A stretch of DNA of 40,159 nt from a bacterium OM1 bin76 (GCA_002238785.1 MPNA01000024.1:1-40159); one strand, 5' to 3'; positions 24,451 to 33,084 are shown, counted from the stretch's first letter. A program made the numbers and translations. Notes: generated by a model from the sequence alone, not told the origin.

Positions 24451-25482
24451 ATGAGAGCCGCGGTACTCCATCCCGAGGGGGGCCTGGAGATCGAAGAGCG
24501 TCCGGTCCCCGAACCGGGACCGGACGAGGTGCTGGTGGCTCCCAAACTGGTGGGCATCTGCGGCTCGGACCTGCATTACTACAAGGAAGGCCGGATCGGA
24601 GACTGGCGGGTGACCGAACCCCATGTGCTCGGCCACGAATTCTCCGCGGTGGTGGAGCAGGCCGGCCCCCACACCGACACGCTACCGGTCGGCACCCCGG
24701 TGGCCGTGGAACCGATAGTCCCCTGCCGGGAGTGCGACGCCTGCCACGGGGGCCTCTACAACCTGTGCGCCTCCTTCGGGTTCACCGGATCTCCCCACAC
24801 CGACGGAGCGCTCCAGGAGTCGGTGGTGGTGCCCGCCCAGGGACTGCACCCCCTGCCACCCGACATGCCCTTTGAGATGGGCGCCCTGGTGGAACCCACC
24901 TCCATCGCGGTCCACGCCGTACGCCGAAGCGAACTGCAAATAGGCGAGACGGTGACCATCATCGGCGCCGGCCCGATCGGCCTGCTGATCTTGGCGGTGT
25001 GCCGCGCCCATGGCGCCGGCGACGTCTACGTAACCGACATCGACCCCGGCCGCCTGCAGATCGCCGAGGCGCTGGGCGCCACCGCCACAGTCGACGTCCG
25101 AGGCATGGCGCCCGACGAGATCCGCCGACACACCAGACAACAGGGCACCGACATCACCTTCGAGGCCGTGGGCAGTCCCACCACGCTTGAGACCGCCATC
25201 CACCTGGTCCGCCCCAGCGGGCGGGTGATCGCAGTGGGCGTCAACATAGCAGAGCACATCCCCTTCAACCTGATGCTCGCCCAGTCCCGCGAGGCGACGG
25301 TTATCCCCATCTACCTGGGACGCGACGCCTTCGCAGAAGCAATTGAACTGCTGGCCTCTGCAAAGATCGACGGTCGGCGTATAGTCAGTCACCGCTTCCC
25401 ATTGGAGAAAGCGGCACAAGCCATGGACACCGCACTCGGCGGCGGCGAGGCAGTGAAAGTGCTGATCGAAGTGAACCAGTAG
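24451..25482 (+). CDS. Zinc-dependent polyol/sugar dehydrogenase (MDR family, sorbitol/L-idonate/threonine dehydrogenase-like)
   Basis: A 343-aa medium-chain dehydrogenase from ATG 24451 with GGAGGAGG upstream. Catalytic zinc ligands are Cys37 (GICGSDLHYYKEG), His62 and Glu63 (GHE). The structural zinc site Cys92, 95, 98 and 106 is complete. IGAGPIGLL begins the NAD-binding Rossmann fold. GSDLHYYKEGRIG is typical of sorbitol and L-idonate dehydrogenases, so oxidation of a polyol secondary alcohol to a ketose is likely. It would feed the isomerase, kinase and aldolase of the same gene set. It starts 20 bp after the nucleoside-hydrolase-like gene and is followed 12 bp later by the first permease. 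Confidence 0.87.
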   Translation: MRAAVLHPEGGLEIEERPVPEPGPDEVLVAPKLVGICGSDLHYYKEGRIGDWRVTEPHVLGHEFSAVVEQAGPHTDTLPVGTPVAVEPIVPCRECDACHGGLYNLCASFGFTGSPHTDGALQESVVVPAQGLHPLPPDMPFEMGALVEPTSIAVHAVRRSELQIGETVTIIGAGPIGLLILAVCRAHGAGDVYVTDIDPGRLQIAEALGATATVDVRGMAPDEIRRHTRQQGTDITFEAVGSPTTLETAIHLVRPSGRVIAVGVNIAEHIPFNLMLAQSREATVIPIYLGRDAFAEAIELLASAKIDGRRIVSHRFPLEKAAQAMDTALGGGEAVKVLIEVNQ

Positions 25483-25494
25483 GGCTGTGAAACG

Positions 25495-26376
25495 ATGAAG
25501 ATGCGACTGACCGAAAAGGGAGCCCAGCGGCTCAGCATCTCGTTTCTGCTCGCACCTGCCCTGGCCGTGATCATCCTCCTCTTTTTGGGTGGCTTGATCA
25601 CCGGCCTGCTTCGCAGCCTCAACTATTTCCCGCTCATCGGCCTCAACGACTTCAATTTCGAGGCCTACGTGGCGATCTTCACCGACAACGGGTTCATCCA
25701 AAGCCTGGTGCTCACCTTCCACATCGCCTTCACCTCCACGCTCATTTCCTGCATCCTGGCGGTGGCCGCCGCGCTCTTGCTGCGCCCGGCCTTCCGGGGA
25801 AAGCGCATCGTCCACTTCTTCTTCTCGCTCAACCTCACCATCCCCCACCTGGTGGGCGCCATCGGCGTGCTCTACCTCTTCCAGAACAGCGGACTGGTGT
25901 CGCGGATCATGACCGGCCTGGACCTCATCAGCAAACCCGCCGACTTCCCGGCCATGGTGTTCGACCCGTGGGCGATCGGGATCATCATCCAGTACGTGTG
26001 GAAGGAGATCCCCTTCATCGGAGTGATCGTGCTGGCCATCCTGCTCTCGGTGGGAGAGGACTACGAGTCGGTGGCAAGGTCCCTGGGCGCCAACCGCTGG
26101 CAGGCCTTCCGGCAGGTGACCCTGCCGTTGATCATGCCCGGAGTGGTCTCTGCCTCGGTGATCGTGTTCGCCTTCACCTTCGGCGCCTTCGAGATCCCCT
26201 ACCTCCTGGGACGAACCTTCCCCGCCGCGCTTCCGGTGCTGGCCTACCAGAGCTACACCGACGTCGACCTGGCAGCGCGCCCCCAGGCCATGGCGATGGC
26301 CATGGTGATCGCCTTCATCTCGACGCTTCTGATCATGGCCTACATGAAACTCTCCCGCGTCTACATCAGAGAATGA
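25495..26376 (+). CDS. ABC transporter permease (binding-protein-dependent, PotB/YnjC-like)
   Basis: A 293-aa membrane protein with about six hydrophobic segments and the cytoplasmic EAA loop, VARSLGANRWQAFRQVTL then PLIMPGV (near residues 191-215). It forms the membrane channel with the next gene's product. ATG 25495 is 12 bp after the dehydrogenase stop. By type it belongs with importers for polyamines, sugars or thiamine-like solutes. No binding-protein gene is adjacent; the YnjB-like lipoprotein at 8.6-9.9 kb could serve. Confidence 0.87.
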   Translation: MKMRLTEKGAQRLSISFLLAPALAVIILLFLGGLITGLLRSLNYFPLIGLNDFNFEAYVAIFTDNGFIQSLVLTFHIAFTSTLISCILAVAAALLLRPAFRGKRIVHFFFSLNLTIPHLVGAIGVLYLFQNSGLVSRIMTGLDLISKPADFPAMVFDPWAIGIIIQYVWKEIPFIGVIVLAILLSVGEDYESVARSLGANRWQAFRQVTLPLIMPGVVSASVIVFAFTFGAFEIPYLLGRTFPAALPVLAYQSYTDVDLAARPQAMAMAMVIAFISTLLIMAYMKLSRVYIRE

Positions 26377-26392
26377 CAGTGGGATTCTCACC

Positions 26393-27241
26393 ATGACCAC
26401 CGCGCCCGCACCCATGCCGCACTTCAACCCCCGCTCGGTCGGACGGGTCACCCTGCGCTGGGTCGGCATCGCGGGCCTTTTGGCCTTTCTGGTGGCGCCC
26501 ATGGTGCCGCTTTTCATCTGGTCGATCAGCTTCCGCTGGTTCTATCCCGACATCCTCCCCAGCGAATACTCATCCCGCGCCTGGGAGCAGGTCATCTCAC
26601 CCACCAACAACGTCCTGGGCTCCACCTGGCAGACCACCCTGATAGCACTCTTGGTGACCGTGCTGTCCGTTTTATTCGGAGTGCCGGCCGGCCGAGCGCT
26701 GGGACTGCACAACTTCCGCGGGAAGCGCATCGTCGAGATCATGATCCTGGCGCCGATCATCGTCCCCGGCCTGGCGGTGGTCCTGGGAATCGACACCATG
26801 TTCATCCGCTACGGGCTGTCGGGAAACATAATCGGAGTGTCGTTGGTGCACTTGGTGCCCACCCTCCCCTACATGACGCTCGTGATGTCGGGGGTGTACG
26901 CCAACTACGACGTCGACTACGAACTGCAGGCCCGGTCACTGGGAGCGGGACGCTGGGCCACCCAACGCTACGTCACCCTCCCGGCCGTCTTCCCCGGGGT
27001 GGTGGTGGGCGCTCTGTTCACCTTCCTGATCTCGTGGAGCCAGTACGTTCTGACCCTTCTGATCGGTGACGGACAAGTGCAGACCCTGCCCATCTTGCTA
27101 TTCAACTTCGCCCGCTCCGAACCCGCCATCGCCGGCGCGCTGAGCGTGGTTTTCATCCTGCCGGGGATCCTGGTGCTGCTCCTCAGTTCCAAGTATCTGT
27201 CCGGCGACAGCGCCGCAGTAGGAGGTATCGGCAACATATGA
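26393..27241 (+). CDS. ABC transporter permease (PotC-like)
   Basis: A 282-aa second permease with six or so membrane segments and an EAA loop (LQARSLGAGRWATQRYVTLP, near residues 180-200). Its stop codon overlaps the ATPase start (ATATGACC), so the two are coupled. The first permease ends 16 bp upstream. The arrangement permease-permease-ATPase is that of a complete importer minus its binding protein. Confidence 0.87.
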   Translation: MTTAPAPMPHFNPRSVGRVTLRWVGIAGLLAFLVAPMVPLFIWSISFRWFYPDILPSEYSSRAWEQVISPTNNVLGSTWQTTLIALLVTVLSVLFGVPAGRALGLHNFRGKRIVEIMILAPIIVPGLAVVLGIDTMFIRYGLSGNIIGVSLVHLVPTLPYMTLVMSGVYANYDVDYELQARSLGAGRWATQRYVTLPAVFPGVVVGALFTFLISWSQYVLTLLIGDGQVQTLPILLFNFARSEPAIAGALSVVFILPGILVLLLSSKYLSGDSAAVGGIGNI

Positions 27242-28317
27242 CCCAAGTGAAACTGAGCGGATTGACCAAGATCTTCGACGCCAAGAACCCTCCCGCGGTG
27301 GACCAACTGGACCTCGACATCGACTCCGGAAAGCTCACCGCCCTGCTCGGACCCTCAGGTTGCGGCAAGACCACCACCATGAAGATGATCGCCGGCCTCC
27401 TGCGACCCACTTCGGGAGACATTCTCTTCGACGGCAATTCCATCCTCAGCATCAAGCCCGAAGAACGCGGCGCGGTGATGGTCTTCCAGAACTACCTGCT
27501 GTTTCCCTACATGAGCATCGCCGACAACATCGGCTTCGGCCTCAAGATGCGCAAGGTGAGCAAAAAGGAGATCAGATCCAGGGTCACCGACATGCTCGAC
27601 CTGGTACAACTTCCCGGCTTCGAAGACCGCAAACCCAACCAACTCTCCGGCGGACAGCAGCAACGCATCGCCCTGGCGCGAGCATTGATAGTCGAGCCCA
27701 ACGTTCTCCTTCTAGATGAGCCGCTCTCAAACCTCGACGCGCACCTGCGCGACGAGATGCGGGTGTTGATCAGAAGAATCCAGACCGAGATGGGAATCAC
27801 CACCGTCTTCGTCACCCACGACCAGGAAGAAGCCGTGGTCCTAGCCGACAAAGTCGCTCTCCTCTTCGACGGGCGCCTGCAACAGTTCGACAGTCCCGAC
27901 GCCTTCTACGACACTCCCAGAAGCGCCGAGATCGCCACCTTCTTCGGCGGAACCAACTTCATCCCCGGCCATTACCAAGACGGCGTGATGAAAACCGACA
28001 TCGGCAACTTCAAGGCTCCCCACTCCGCAGTCGGAGACGGAGCAGCCATGCTCAGCATCCGCCCCGAGGCAATCGAACTGGGCGTGGGAGGAGACAACAG
28101 CGTGGCGGGAACCATCCTCTCCCATGTCTACGCGGGACGCTACGCGCGCTTCCAGGTCAAGATCGGCGATCTGGAAATCGAAGCCATCACCGAACCCGGA
28201 CAGGTAAAGCTGTTCGGCGACGGAGACACCGTCCCGGTCAATTTCGCACCCGACAAGATCTGGATCCTGGAAGCCAATTCCACACCGCAACCGGTCGGCG
28301 CCGACTCGGCCGGATAA
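27238..28317 (+). CDS. ABC transporter ATP-binding protein (PotA/UgpC type, with TOBE domain)
   Basis: A 359-aa ATPase with Walker A GPSGCGKTTT, Q-loop VFQNYLLFPYM, signature LSGGQQQRIALARAL, Walker B VLLLDEPLSNLDA and switch His in FVTHDQEEAV. Residues beyond about 240 form a TOBE-type regulatory domain (MLSIRPEAIEL). It powers the two upstream permeases at the inner face of the membrane. It overlaps the preceding gene by four bases and is followed after 8 bp by the MFS gene. Confidence 0.92.
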   Translation: MTQVKLSGLTKIFDAKNPPAVDQLDLDIDSGKLTALLGPSGCGKTTTMKMIAGLLRPTSGDILFDGNSILSIKPEERGAVMVFQNYLLFPYMSIADNIGFGLKMRKVSKKEIRSRVTDMLDLVQLPGFEDRKPNQLSGGQQQRIALARALIVEPNVLLLDEPLSNLDAHLRDEMRVLIRRIQTEMGITTVFVTHDQEEAVVLADKVALLFDGRLQQFDSPDAFYDTPRSAEIATFFGGTNFIPGHYQDGVMKTDIGNFKAPHSAVGDGAAMLSIRPEAIELGVGGDNSVAGTILSHVYAGRYARFQVKIGDLEIEAITEPGQVKLFGDGDTVPVNFAPDKIWILEANSTPQPVGADSAG

Positions 28318-28325
28318 CCGGCGCT

Positions 28326-29549
28326 TTGACCCGCCCTGGTCCATCGGACAGGTCGGCTGCCACAGCTGAATCGGGAACCCGATGGGGTCTGATCGTCTCC
28401 GGATGGTCCGTCTACGCCATCTACTACCTCGGCAGGGTCAACTTCTCGGTAGCAGTGCCCGGACTCGGAGACGAACAGGGCCTGGAAGCCACCAAGATCG
28501 GAACCTTGGCAGCCGGTTTCTTCTGGGTCTACTCACTCTCGGCAGTACCCATCGGACGCCTGGCCGACCGCATCGGCGCACGCCTACTGGTGGGATTGGG
28601 CCTGATTGGAAGCGGGATCATGAACGTCCTGTTCATCCTGACGATTCAGAACTTCACCCTGTCGCTGGTCTTCTGGTCGGCCAACGGCATCTTCCAAGCA
28701 ATGGGATGGACACCACTGATCGGCGCTGTGGGCCGCTGGGTAGACGAAAGAGGAGCAGGTCGCGTCATTGCCTCGTTTGGCTCCTGTTTCGTAGCCGGCA
28801 CCGCTCTCACCTTCGCCATCGGCGGATTCCTTGTCGAACGAACCGGAGTCGAGACGCTGTTCATTGCCGCCGCCGCGGTCCTTATACCGGTGGGCATAGC
28901 CTGGTGGATCGGCGCCCGGGATCCGGTCAAGACAACCTCAACAGCCGAGCAAAGCGGCGGTCCGATCCTCCGGTCGCTCGGCGCCCTACCGCCAGCGGTA
29001 ACCATCGGAGCCGCCTACGTCGCTCTGATAGTGTGGACACCCGCCTACTTCGTCGAAGTCCACAATGAATCCATTGGGCGGTCCGGTCTGCTCTCCGCCG
29101 CACTACCCGCCATCGCCATCGGCGCCACCATCACCCTGGGACGCTGGTTCCAACACTCACGCGGTCCCGGTTCCGCCCTAAGGGGTGGTCTGGTTTTGAT
29201 GGTCACATCAATGGCCCTGGCACTGGTCAGCCAAGTCTCAGGTCTTGCCGCCGGGTTCGCCGCGGTAGCCACCGCCACCGCTCTGGTCGGCGCGTCATCA
29301 TCCCTGGTGCTCGGCCTTTTCCCACGGATGACCTCGCCCGCCAGGGTGGCTTTAGTGAGCGGTATCTACACCCTGGCCTTCAACCTAGGAGGCGGATCCG
29401 CTTCCCCGGTCATGGGCAGACTGGTAGACCGCGACGCCTGGGACGGCGTGTTCCTGTTCCTGGCCGCACTGGTCCTGGTCGGAGCACTGTGGACTCTCGG
29501 CTGGTACGTTTGGGCACGTTCTCACCTGCCAACAACGGAACCAGCCTGA
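28326..29549 (+). CDS. MFS transporter, organophosphate:phosphate antiporter (OPA)-like
   Basis: A 407-aa membrane protein from TTG 28326. YAIYYLGRVNFSVAVPGL near residues 31-48 resembles the first segment of the GlpT/UhpT (OPA) family, and GRLADRIGARLLVG is the MFS loop 2-3 motif. About 12 membrane segments are visible. OPA carriers exchange sugar phosphates or related acids for phosphate; here it may bring in or export an intermediate of the same pathway. Its stop codon overlaps the ATG of the truncated phosphorylase copy (CTGATGA), showing the original gene order was transporter then phosphorylase. Confidence 0.82.
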   Translation: MTRPGPSDRSAATAESGTRWGLIVSGWSVYAIYYLGRVNFSVAVPGLGDEQGLEATKIGTLAAGFFWVYSLSAVPIGRLADRIGARLLVGLGLIGSGIMNVLFILTIQNFTLSLVFWSANGIFQAMGWTPLIGAVGRWVDERGAGRVIASFGSCFVAGTALTFAIGGFLVERTGVETLFIAAAAVLIPVGIAWWIGARDPVKTTSTAEQSGGPILRSLGALPPAVTIGAAYVALIVWTPAYFVEVHNESIGRSGLLSAALPAIAIGATITLGRWFQHSRGPGSALRGGLVLMVTSMALALVSQVSGLAAGFAAVATATALVGASSSLVLGLFPRMTSPARVALVSGIYTLAFNLGGGSASPVMGRLVDRDAWDGVFLFLAALVLVGALWTLGWYVWARSHLPTTEPA

Positions 29550-29674
29550 TGACCGATCGCCCAGCCAAACACAGAGCCGTGATGGATCTCGGTCGCGACG
29601 AATGGCTGAAGGCTGTGAGGATGGAACCCGGCCTGATCCCCACCGCCGAATTTACCGAATCGCGAAACTTCTAG
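29549..29674 (+). pseudogene. Truncated 5' copy of the nucleoside phosphorylase gene
   Basis: The first ~35 codons repeat the start of the phosphorylase gene at 31849: MTDRPAKHRAVMDLGRDEWL here against MTDRPSKHRAVMDLGREEWL there. After that the similarity fades and a stop follows at codon 42. Many differences between the copies are synonymous, so they are not a recent exact duplication. The three-gene cassette lies between them. Confidence 0.75.
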
Positions 29675-29702
29675 CGGTTACAGTTCTGGTAGCATTCTGA
29701 GT

Positions 29703-30497
29703 GTGGCAACTGGCGAGGTTTATCCAAGTGCCCCGTTAGCGCTGGTAGTAGCGGAAGTACGCTATCCGCCTGTTTCCGACAGTGCTCTCACCATGCCCGT
29801 CTATCGCCGTATCAGGGATCAACTCGGCGGCAGTTGGGTGATCCACAACGCCACTTCACAGACAATTGAGGCGGGGGTGGATGTGTCTGGGCCCCGGGCT
29901 TCCCTGCGGTCAGAAAAGTTCAGCCGAATCACATCCAGGGAAAGAACGCGGATAATCACAGCCAAGCCCGAGAGTTTCATTGTTGAGGTGGTGGACTACT
30001 TACGCTTTCCCGATTTCCAGAATCTGCTCGTACTCGCCGCGCAAGCTGTTGAAAACGTACTGCAGCCTGATGGAATTGTCCGCATCGGGCTTCGCTATAT
30101 CAACGAGATTCCTGCACCCGAGCAACCCCCCGAGTGGAGCCACTGGCTTGATCGGTCACTCACGGCACCAGAACTGCCTCGCCAACTCACACTGACAGAC
30201 TGGACAGGAACAGCCCGTTACCAAGTGTCCGCTGATCAATTCTTGGTGCTGCAATACCGACCTTCGGCGGGTCCGGTCGTCTCTCCAGAGGGTCCTTTGA
30301 GGCGTCCCCGGGTAACGGAGGGTCCGATTTTCGTGTTGGATTTTGACAGCTTTTGGCAACCCGACGACATCCCCGAGTTCACAAGTGACAGAATCGGCGA
30401 GGTTGCCGACAGCCTGCACAGCCCCCTGCGCGGCTTGTTCGACAGCCTGTGCCAACCAAGCCTGTTGGAAGAATTCAGAAAGGACCGATCCCCATGA
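29703..30497 (+). CDS. TIGR04255 family protein, unknown function (first gene of cassette)
   Basis: A 264-aa protein from GTG 29703. The opening YPSAPLALVVAEVRYPP and the internal VRIGLRYINEI and FVLDFDSFW match the pattern of the sporadically distributed TIGR04255 family, which has no assigned function. No catalytic motif, signal or membrane segment is visible. It overlaps the next gene by four bases (ATGA), and that gene overlaps the third in the same way, so the three are likely made together. Sporadic distribution and insertion at a disrupted gene suggest mobile accessory DNA, perhaps a defence or toxin-antitoxin role (inference). Confidence 0.72.
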   Translation: MATGEVYPSAPLALVVAEVRYPPVSDSALTMPVYRRIRDQLGGSWVIHNATSQTIEAGVDVSGPRASLRSEKFSRITSRERTRIITAKPESFIVEVVDYLRFPDFQNLLVLAAQAVENVLQPDGIVRIGLRYINEIPAPEQPPEWSHWLDRSLTAPELPRQLTLTDWTGTARYQVSADQFLVLQYRPSAGPVVSPEGPLRRPRVTEGPIFVLDFDSFWQPDDIPEFTSDRIGEVADSLHSPLRGLFDSLCQPSLLEEFRKDRSP

Positions 30498-31144
30498 CTG
30501 CACCGAGGACTCGCTACCAGCCGACCGCCACAACAGCACTGACCCCGCCTCGCGTCGTCGAGAGAACGCAACTGTCTGATGTTGACATCCTGGCTAATGA
30601 AGCCGGATATCTGAGGTCCAATGTCGGTCTTCTTTCCGAAGATGTGGCTCAAGTGCATGGCGATTCACTGCAACTCCAACTGGAGTCCCACGCGGACGCG
30701 GCTTCCAAAAGGTCACCCTTGGACCTCCTCAACGAACTTGCCGAAAAGGGATTCTCTTGGACCTCCGTCGCCCGTGTAGTGGGTGTGTCTATTCCCGCGG
30801 TACGGAAGTGGCGTAATGGAAACCCCATGTCAGGCGAGAACCGCCGAAACCTGGCCCTGATGGTCGCTTTCGTGCGTGTGCTCGAAGAGGACTACCTGAT
30901 AAGAGACGGCGCGTCATGGTTGGATATGCCCTTGGCGGCATCCAGCTTCACCGGAATCGACGTTCTCGCTGCCGGGCATGCTCACGAATTGATGCAATTT
31001 GCAGCCGAACACATCAGGAGCAAAGATCTGCTGGACAGCGCCATACCTACTTGGCGAGACACGTTGGATGATCGCTTCGAGGTGTATGAAGCGCCCGACG
31101 GCGAACGCGCTATTCGGGTTCGAACCAAGGACAAGGTTGGGTGA
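30494..31144 (+). CDS. HTH / Xre-MbcA-ParS-type antitoxin-like protein (second gene of cassette)
   Basis: A 216-aa protein. Residues about 75-115 form a helix-turn-helix: LDLLNELAEKGFSWTSVARV then VGVSIPAVRKWRNG. The C-terminal part (SWLDMPLAASSFTGIDVLAA then GHAHELMQFAAEHI) resembles the toxin-binding domain of Xre/MbcA/ParS antitoxins, where a GxxPxDLLAxG-like turn is usual. The first ~60 residues are polar and probably flexible. It would bind DNA and may autoregulate the cassette. Translation is coupled to both neighbours by ATGA and GTGA overlaps. Confidence 0.65.
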   Translation: MTAPRTRYQPTATTALTPPRVVERTQLSDVDILANEAGYLRSNVGLLSEDVAQVHGDSLQLQLESHADAASKRSPLDLLNELAEKGFSWTSVARVVGVSIPAVRKWRNGNPMSGENRRNLALMVAFVRVLEEDYLIRDGASWLDMPLAASSFTGIDVLAAGHAHELMQFAAEHIRSKDLLDSAIPTWRDTLDDRFEVYEAPDGERAIRVRTKDKVG

Positions 31145-31806
31145 ACCTGGAGCCGGCCGCAGATCCATCTCGGCTCTACGTGGCAACCGGACCCGAGGTC
31201 AACCCTTATCGACCTCTCTTCACCGGTGACATCTTCACCAGCGTGAAGATACCAGGCGTCGGTATGTCAACGGCCATCGTGATAGGGCGTCCTTGCTCGT
31301 TCCGGGGCAGGAAAGGCAGACTCGCGGAACGGACTCCTGTCGCCGCGGTAGCGCGTCACGACCGGATCCCAGCAGAACGCTGGTCGACAGGCTATTTCAA
31401 CAGGATGACCCTACCGGGCCTGCCCCTGGAGGAAGGATTTCATGCAGCTTGGCTCGACCGGTTTGGCCTAGCACTCACAAGCAACCTGATATCGGCGACC
31501 CGAGTGGCGTGCCTCTCGCATGCAGACGTCAATCAACTCCAGCAAAGACTCGTGTTCCATCAGACTCGGCTCGATGTCCCAACAGCCGAGTTCCACATAG
31601 CCTTCGATCACACCTATGAGGAGGCTGACCTGCTGGAGGAATGGAACACCGAACTCGAAGGGACTGCCGAGGACACCGCATCAGCCTTCGAGTCGTGGAT
31701 CCGTCAGGGTAGTCCCAACCGCCAATCTCTCCTTCAGAACCCCCAAGAGCGGGCACATGTTCGCCGGGAAATGCGCAGGAAAATCACCCGCCGGAAGGCC
31801 AGCTAA
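31141..31806 (+). CDS. Conserved hypothetical protein, possible effector of the cassette (third gene)
   Basis: A 221-aa protein from GTG 31141, overlapping the HTH gene by four bases. The N-terminal half looks beta-rich (RPLFTGDIFTSVKIPG, then STAIVIGRPCSFRG and VAAVARHDRI), recalling small SH3-like barrels such as MazF/PemK, though no MazF active-site pattern can be assigned. The second half is helical (LQQRLVFHQTRLDVPTAEFH, then YEEADLLEEWNTEL) with a basic C-terminus. It resembles actinobacterial proteins I know only as hypothetical. RPCSFR may be a motif worth tracing. A toxin or effector role partnered with the upstream HTH protein is inference from gene order only. Confidence 0.55.
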   Translation: MNLEPAADPSRLYVATGPEVNPYRPLFTGDIFTSVKIPGVGMSTAIVIGRPCSFRGRKGRLAERTPVAAVARHDRIPAERWSTGYFNRMTLPGLPLEEGFHAAWLDRFGLALTSNLISATRVACLSHADVNQLQQRLVFHQTRLDVPTAEFHIAFDHTYEEADLLEEWNTELEGTAEDTASAFESWIRQGSPNRQSLLQNPQERAHVRREMRRKITRRKAS

Positions 31807-31848
31807 CCGGCGGGTGCGATCGCGCCCACCGACCGAGAGGATCGCCTG

Positions 31849-32631
31849 ATGACCGACCGACCATCCAAACACAGGGCCGTTATGGATCTCGGTCGCGAGG
31901 AGTGGCTCGATGCTCTTGGATTGGATGCCCACAAGGTCCCGAAAGCCGTGATCATGGAAGGTTCGTGGTGGCGAGCAGAGCGCACCGAGTGGCGCTTAAG
32001 TTACCTTGACGATGTTCGGGAACTCGCCTTTCCCGACATGTTCTACGGTTTCTGGCAGGGAACGCCAGTCGTGTACTCATGCGTCTACGGAGCACCCAGA
32101 GCAGTCGAATTGGCGCACCTCTTCGGAGTCCTGGGAACGCCTCGGATGGTGATGATCGGCACCTGCGGCGCTCTCGACCCCGGTTTGGACACCGGCGATG
32201 TCGTCGTACCCTCCCAGGCTGTGGCACGAGAAGGAGTTGCCTACCTCTACAAGAAAGACATTGAAGACCCCCGCACATTCCGAGCCGACCCCGAACTTAC
32301 CGAAAAGGGGCGACTCGCCCTCGAGAAGAGATGGGTTAGAGCCACCGACTCCCTACACCTCACATGGAGTTCCATCTTCGCGCAAAGCGGCGCCATGGTC
32401 GCCCAATGGCGTGCAGATGGCTTCGGATCAGTTGACATGGAAGCCGCCACACTCTACGCCGTGGCGCAACACTTCGGCTTCGCCGCCACCGCCCTTTTGG
32501 CGGTCTGGGACCAACTCGATGCCGACCGCAGTTTCCTGGATCCCCTGTCCGATGAGGAACAAGACAATCTCGAGGCAGCCAACACCGCCGTATTCGAGGC
32601 AGCACTGGAGATAACCGCCTCGCTCTCCTAA
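31849..32631 (+). CDS. Nucleoside phosphorylase (PNP/UDP family)
   Basis: A 260-aa protein from ATG 31849, with GAGAGG upstream. GTCGALDPGLDTGDVVVPSQ is the phosphate/ribose-binding region of the family, and SVDMEAATLYAVAQ is the segment whose Met-Glu contacts ribose. By family it replaces the base of a nucleoside with phosphate to give a sugar 1-phosphate. Purine versus uridine specificity is not clear. It is the last gene of the sugar set. Its 5' end is duplicated upstream, and the accessory cassette lies between the copies. Confidence 0.82.
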   Translation: MTDRPSKHRAVMDLGREEWLDALGLDAHKVPKAVIMEGSWWRAERTEWRLSYLDDVRELAFPDMFYGFWQGTPVVYSCVYGAPRAVELAHLFGVLGTPRMVMIGTCGALDPGLDTGDVVVPSQAVAREGVAYLYKKDIEDPRTFRADPELTEKGRLALEKRWVRATDSLHLTWSSIFAQSGAMVAQWRADGFGSVDMEAATLYAVAQHFGFAATALLAVWDQLDADRSFLDPLSDEEQDNLEAANTAVFEAALEITASLS

Positions 32632-33054
32632 CCGCGGAGAGCCGAACCCCCACTCTTCAAGATACTCGCAGGCCTCATTTGCCTCCCACCGCAGTTGGTG
32701 GGCGTTCAACTGTCGGTCACATCTCGTGCTCGTTATTGGCGGGTGTGCGGGGCGTAAAGTTTCATGCCTCAACAAGCCCATCCGGGTGCTTCACGACGAA
32801 GTCAGGCAACTGCCCCTGGCTCAATGGCCGCCGCTGTGCTCTCCACTGAGGACCGTCGCACCATGGCACAACATCCCCTAGACGGAACTAGCACTCCGCC
32901 TTATCTCACCGATTCTCCCCCTGGTGCCTCTCCGGCCAGACGATTAGCACTCCGACCCATCGCTCCGGCTGTGCCCTTGAGGGTTTGAATCACCCGATTC
33001 CTGGTGGCGGCTGACCCCCAACTGCCAAAACCCGAGTTTGCCGATCGGCCGTAT
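32632..33054. other. Intergenic region, no gene recognised
   Basis: About 420 bp between the phosphorylase and the zinc-chaperone promoter. A 74-codon frame (32764-32988) has no ribosome site and a composition typical of chance frames. Nothing else stands out. Confidence 0.4.
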
Positions 33055-33084
33055 TTGACTACTCTCCAAAGTGATAATGATAAT
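33055..33084 (+). promoter_or_regulatory. Predicted promoter of the AztD-like gene
   Basis: TTGACT (33055-33060) and GATAAT (33079-33084) are separated by 18 bp, matching a housekeeping sigma promoter. The -10 box sits inside the Fur/Zur-type palindrome, so bound repressor would block RNA polymerase. Confidence 0.6.

Noticed and set aside
24682-26517. A 611-codon open frame antisense to the dehydrogenase and first permease
   Set aside because: It mirrors strongly coding genes in high-G+C DNA, has His/Asp/Gly-rich composition without domains, and both plus-strand genes are certain.
32764-32988. A 74-codon frame between the phosphorylase and the zinc-chaperone gene
   Set aside because: No ribosome site, Pro/Ala/Ser/Arg-rich chance composition, and no neighbour that would carry it.
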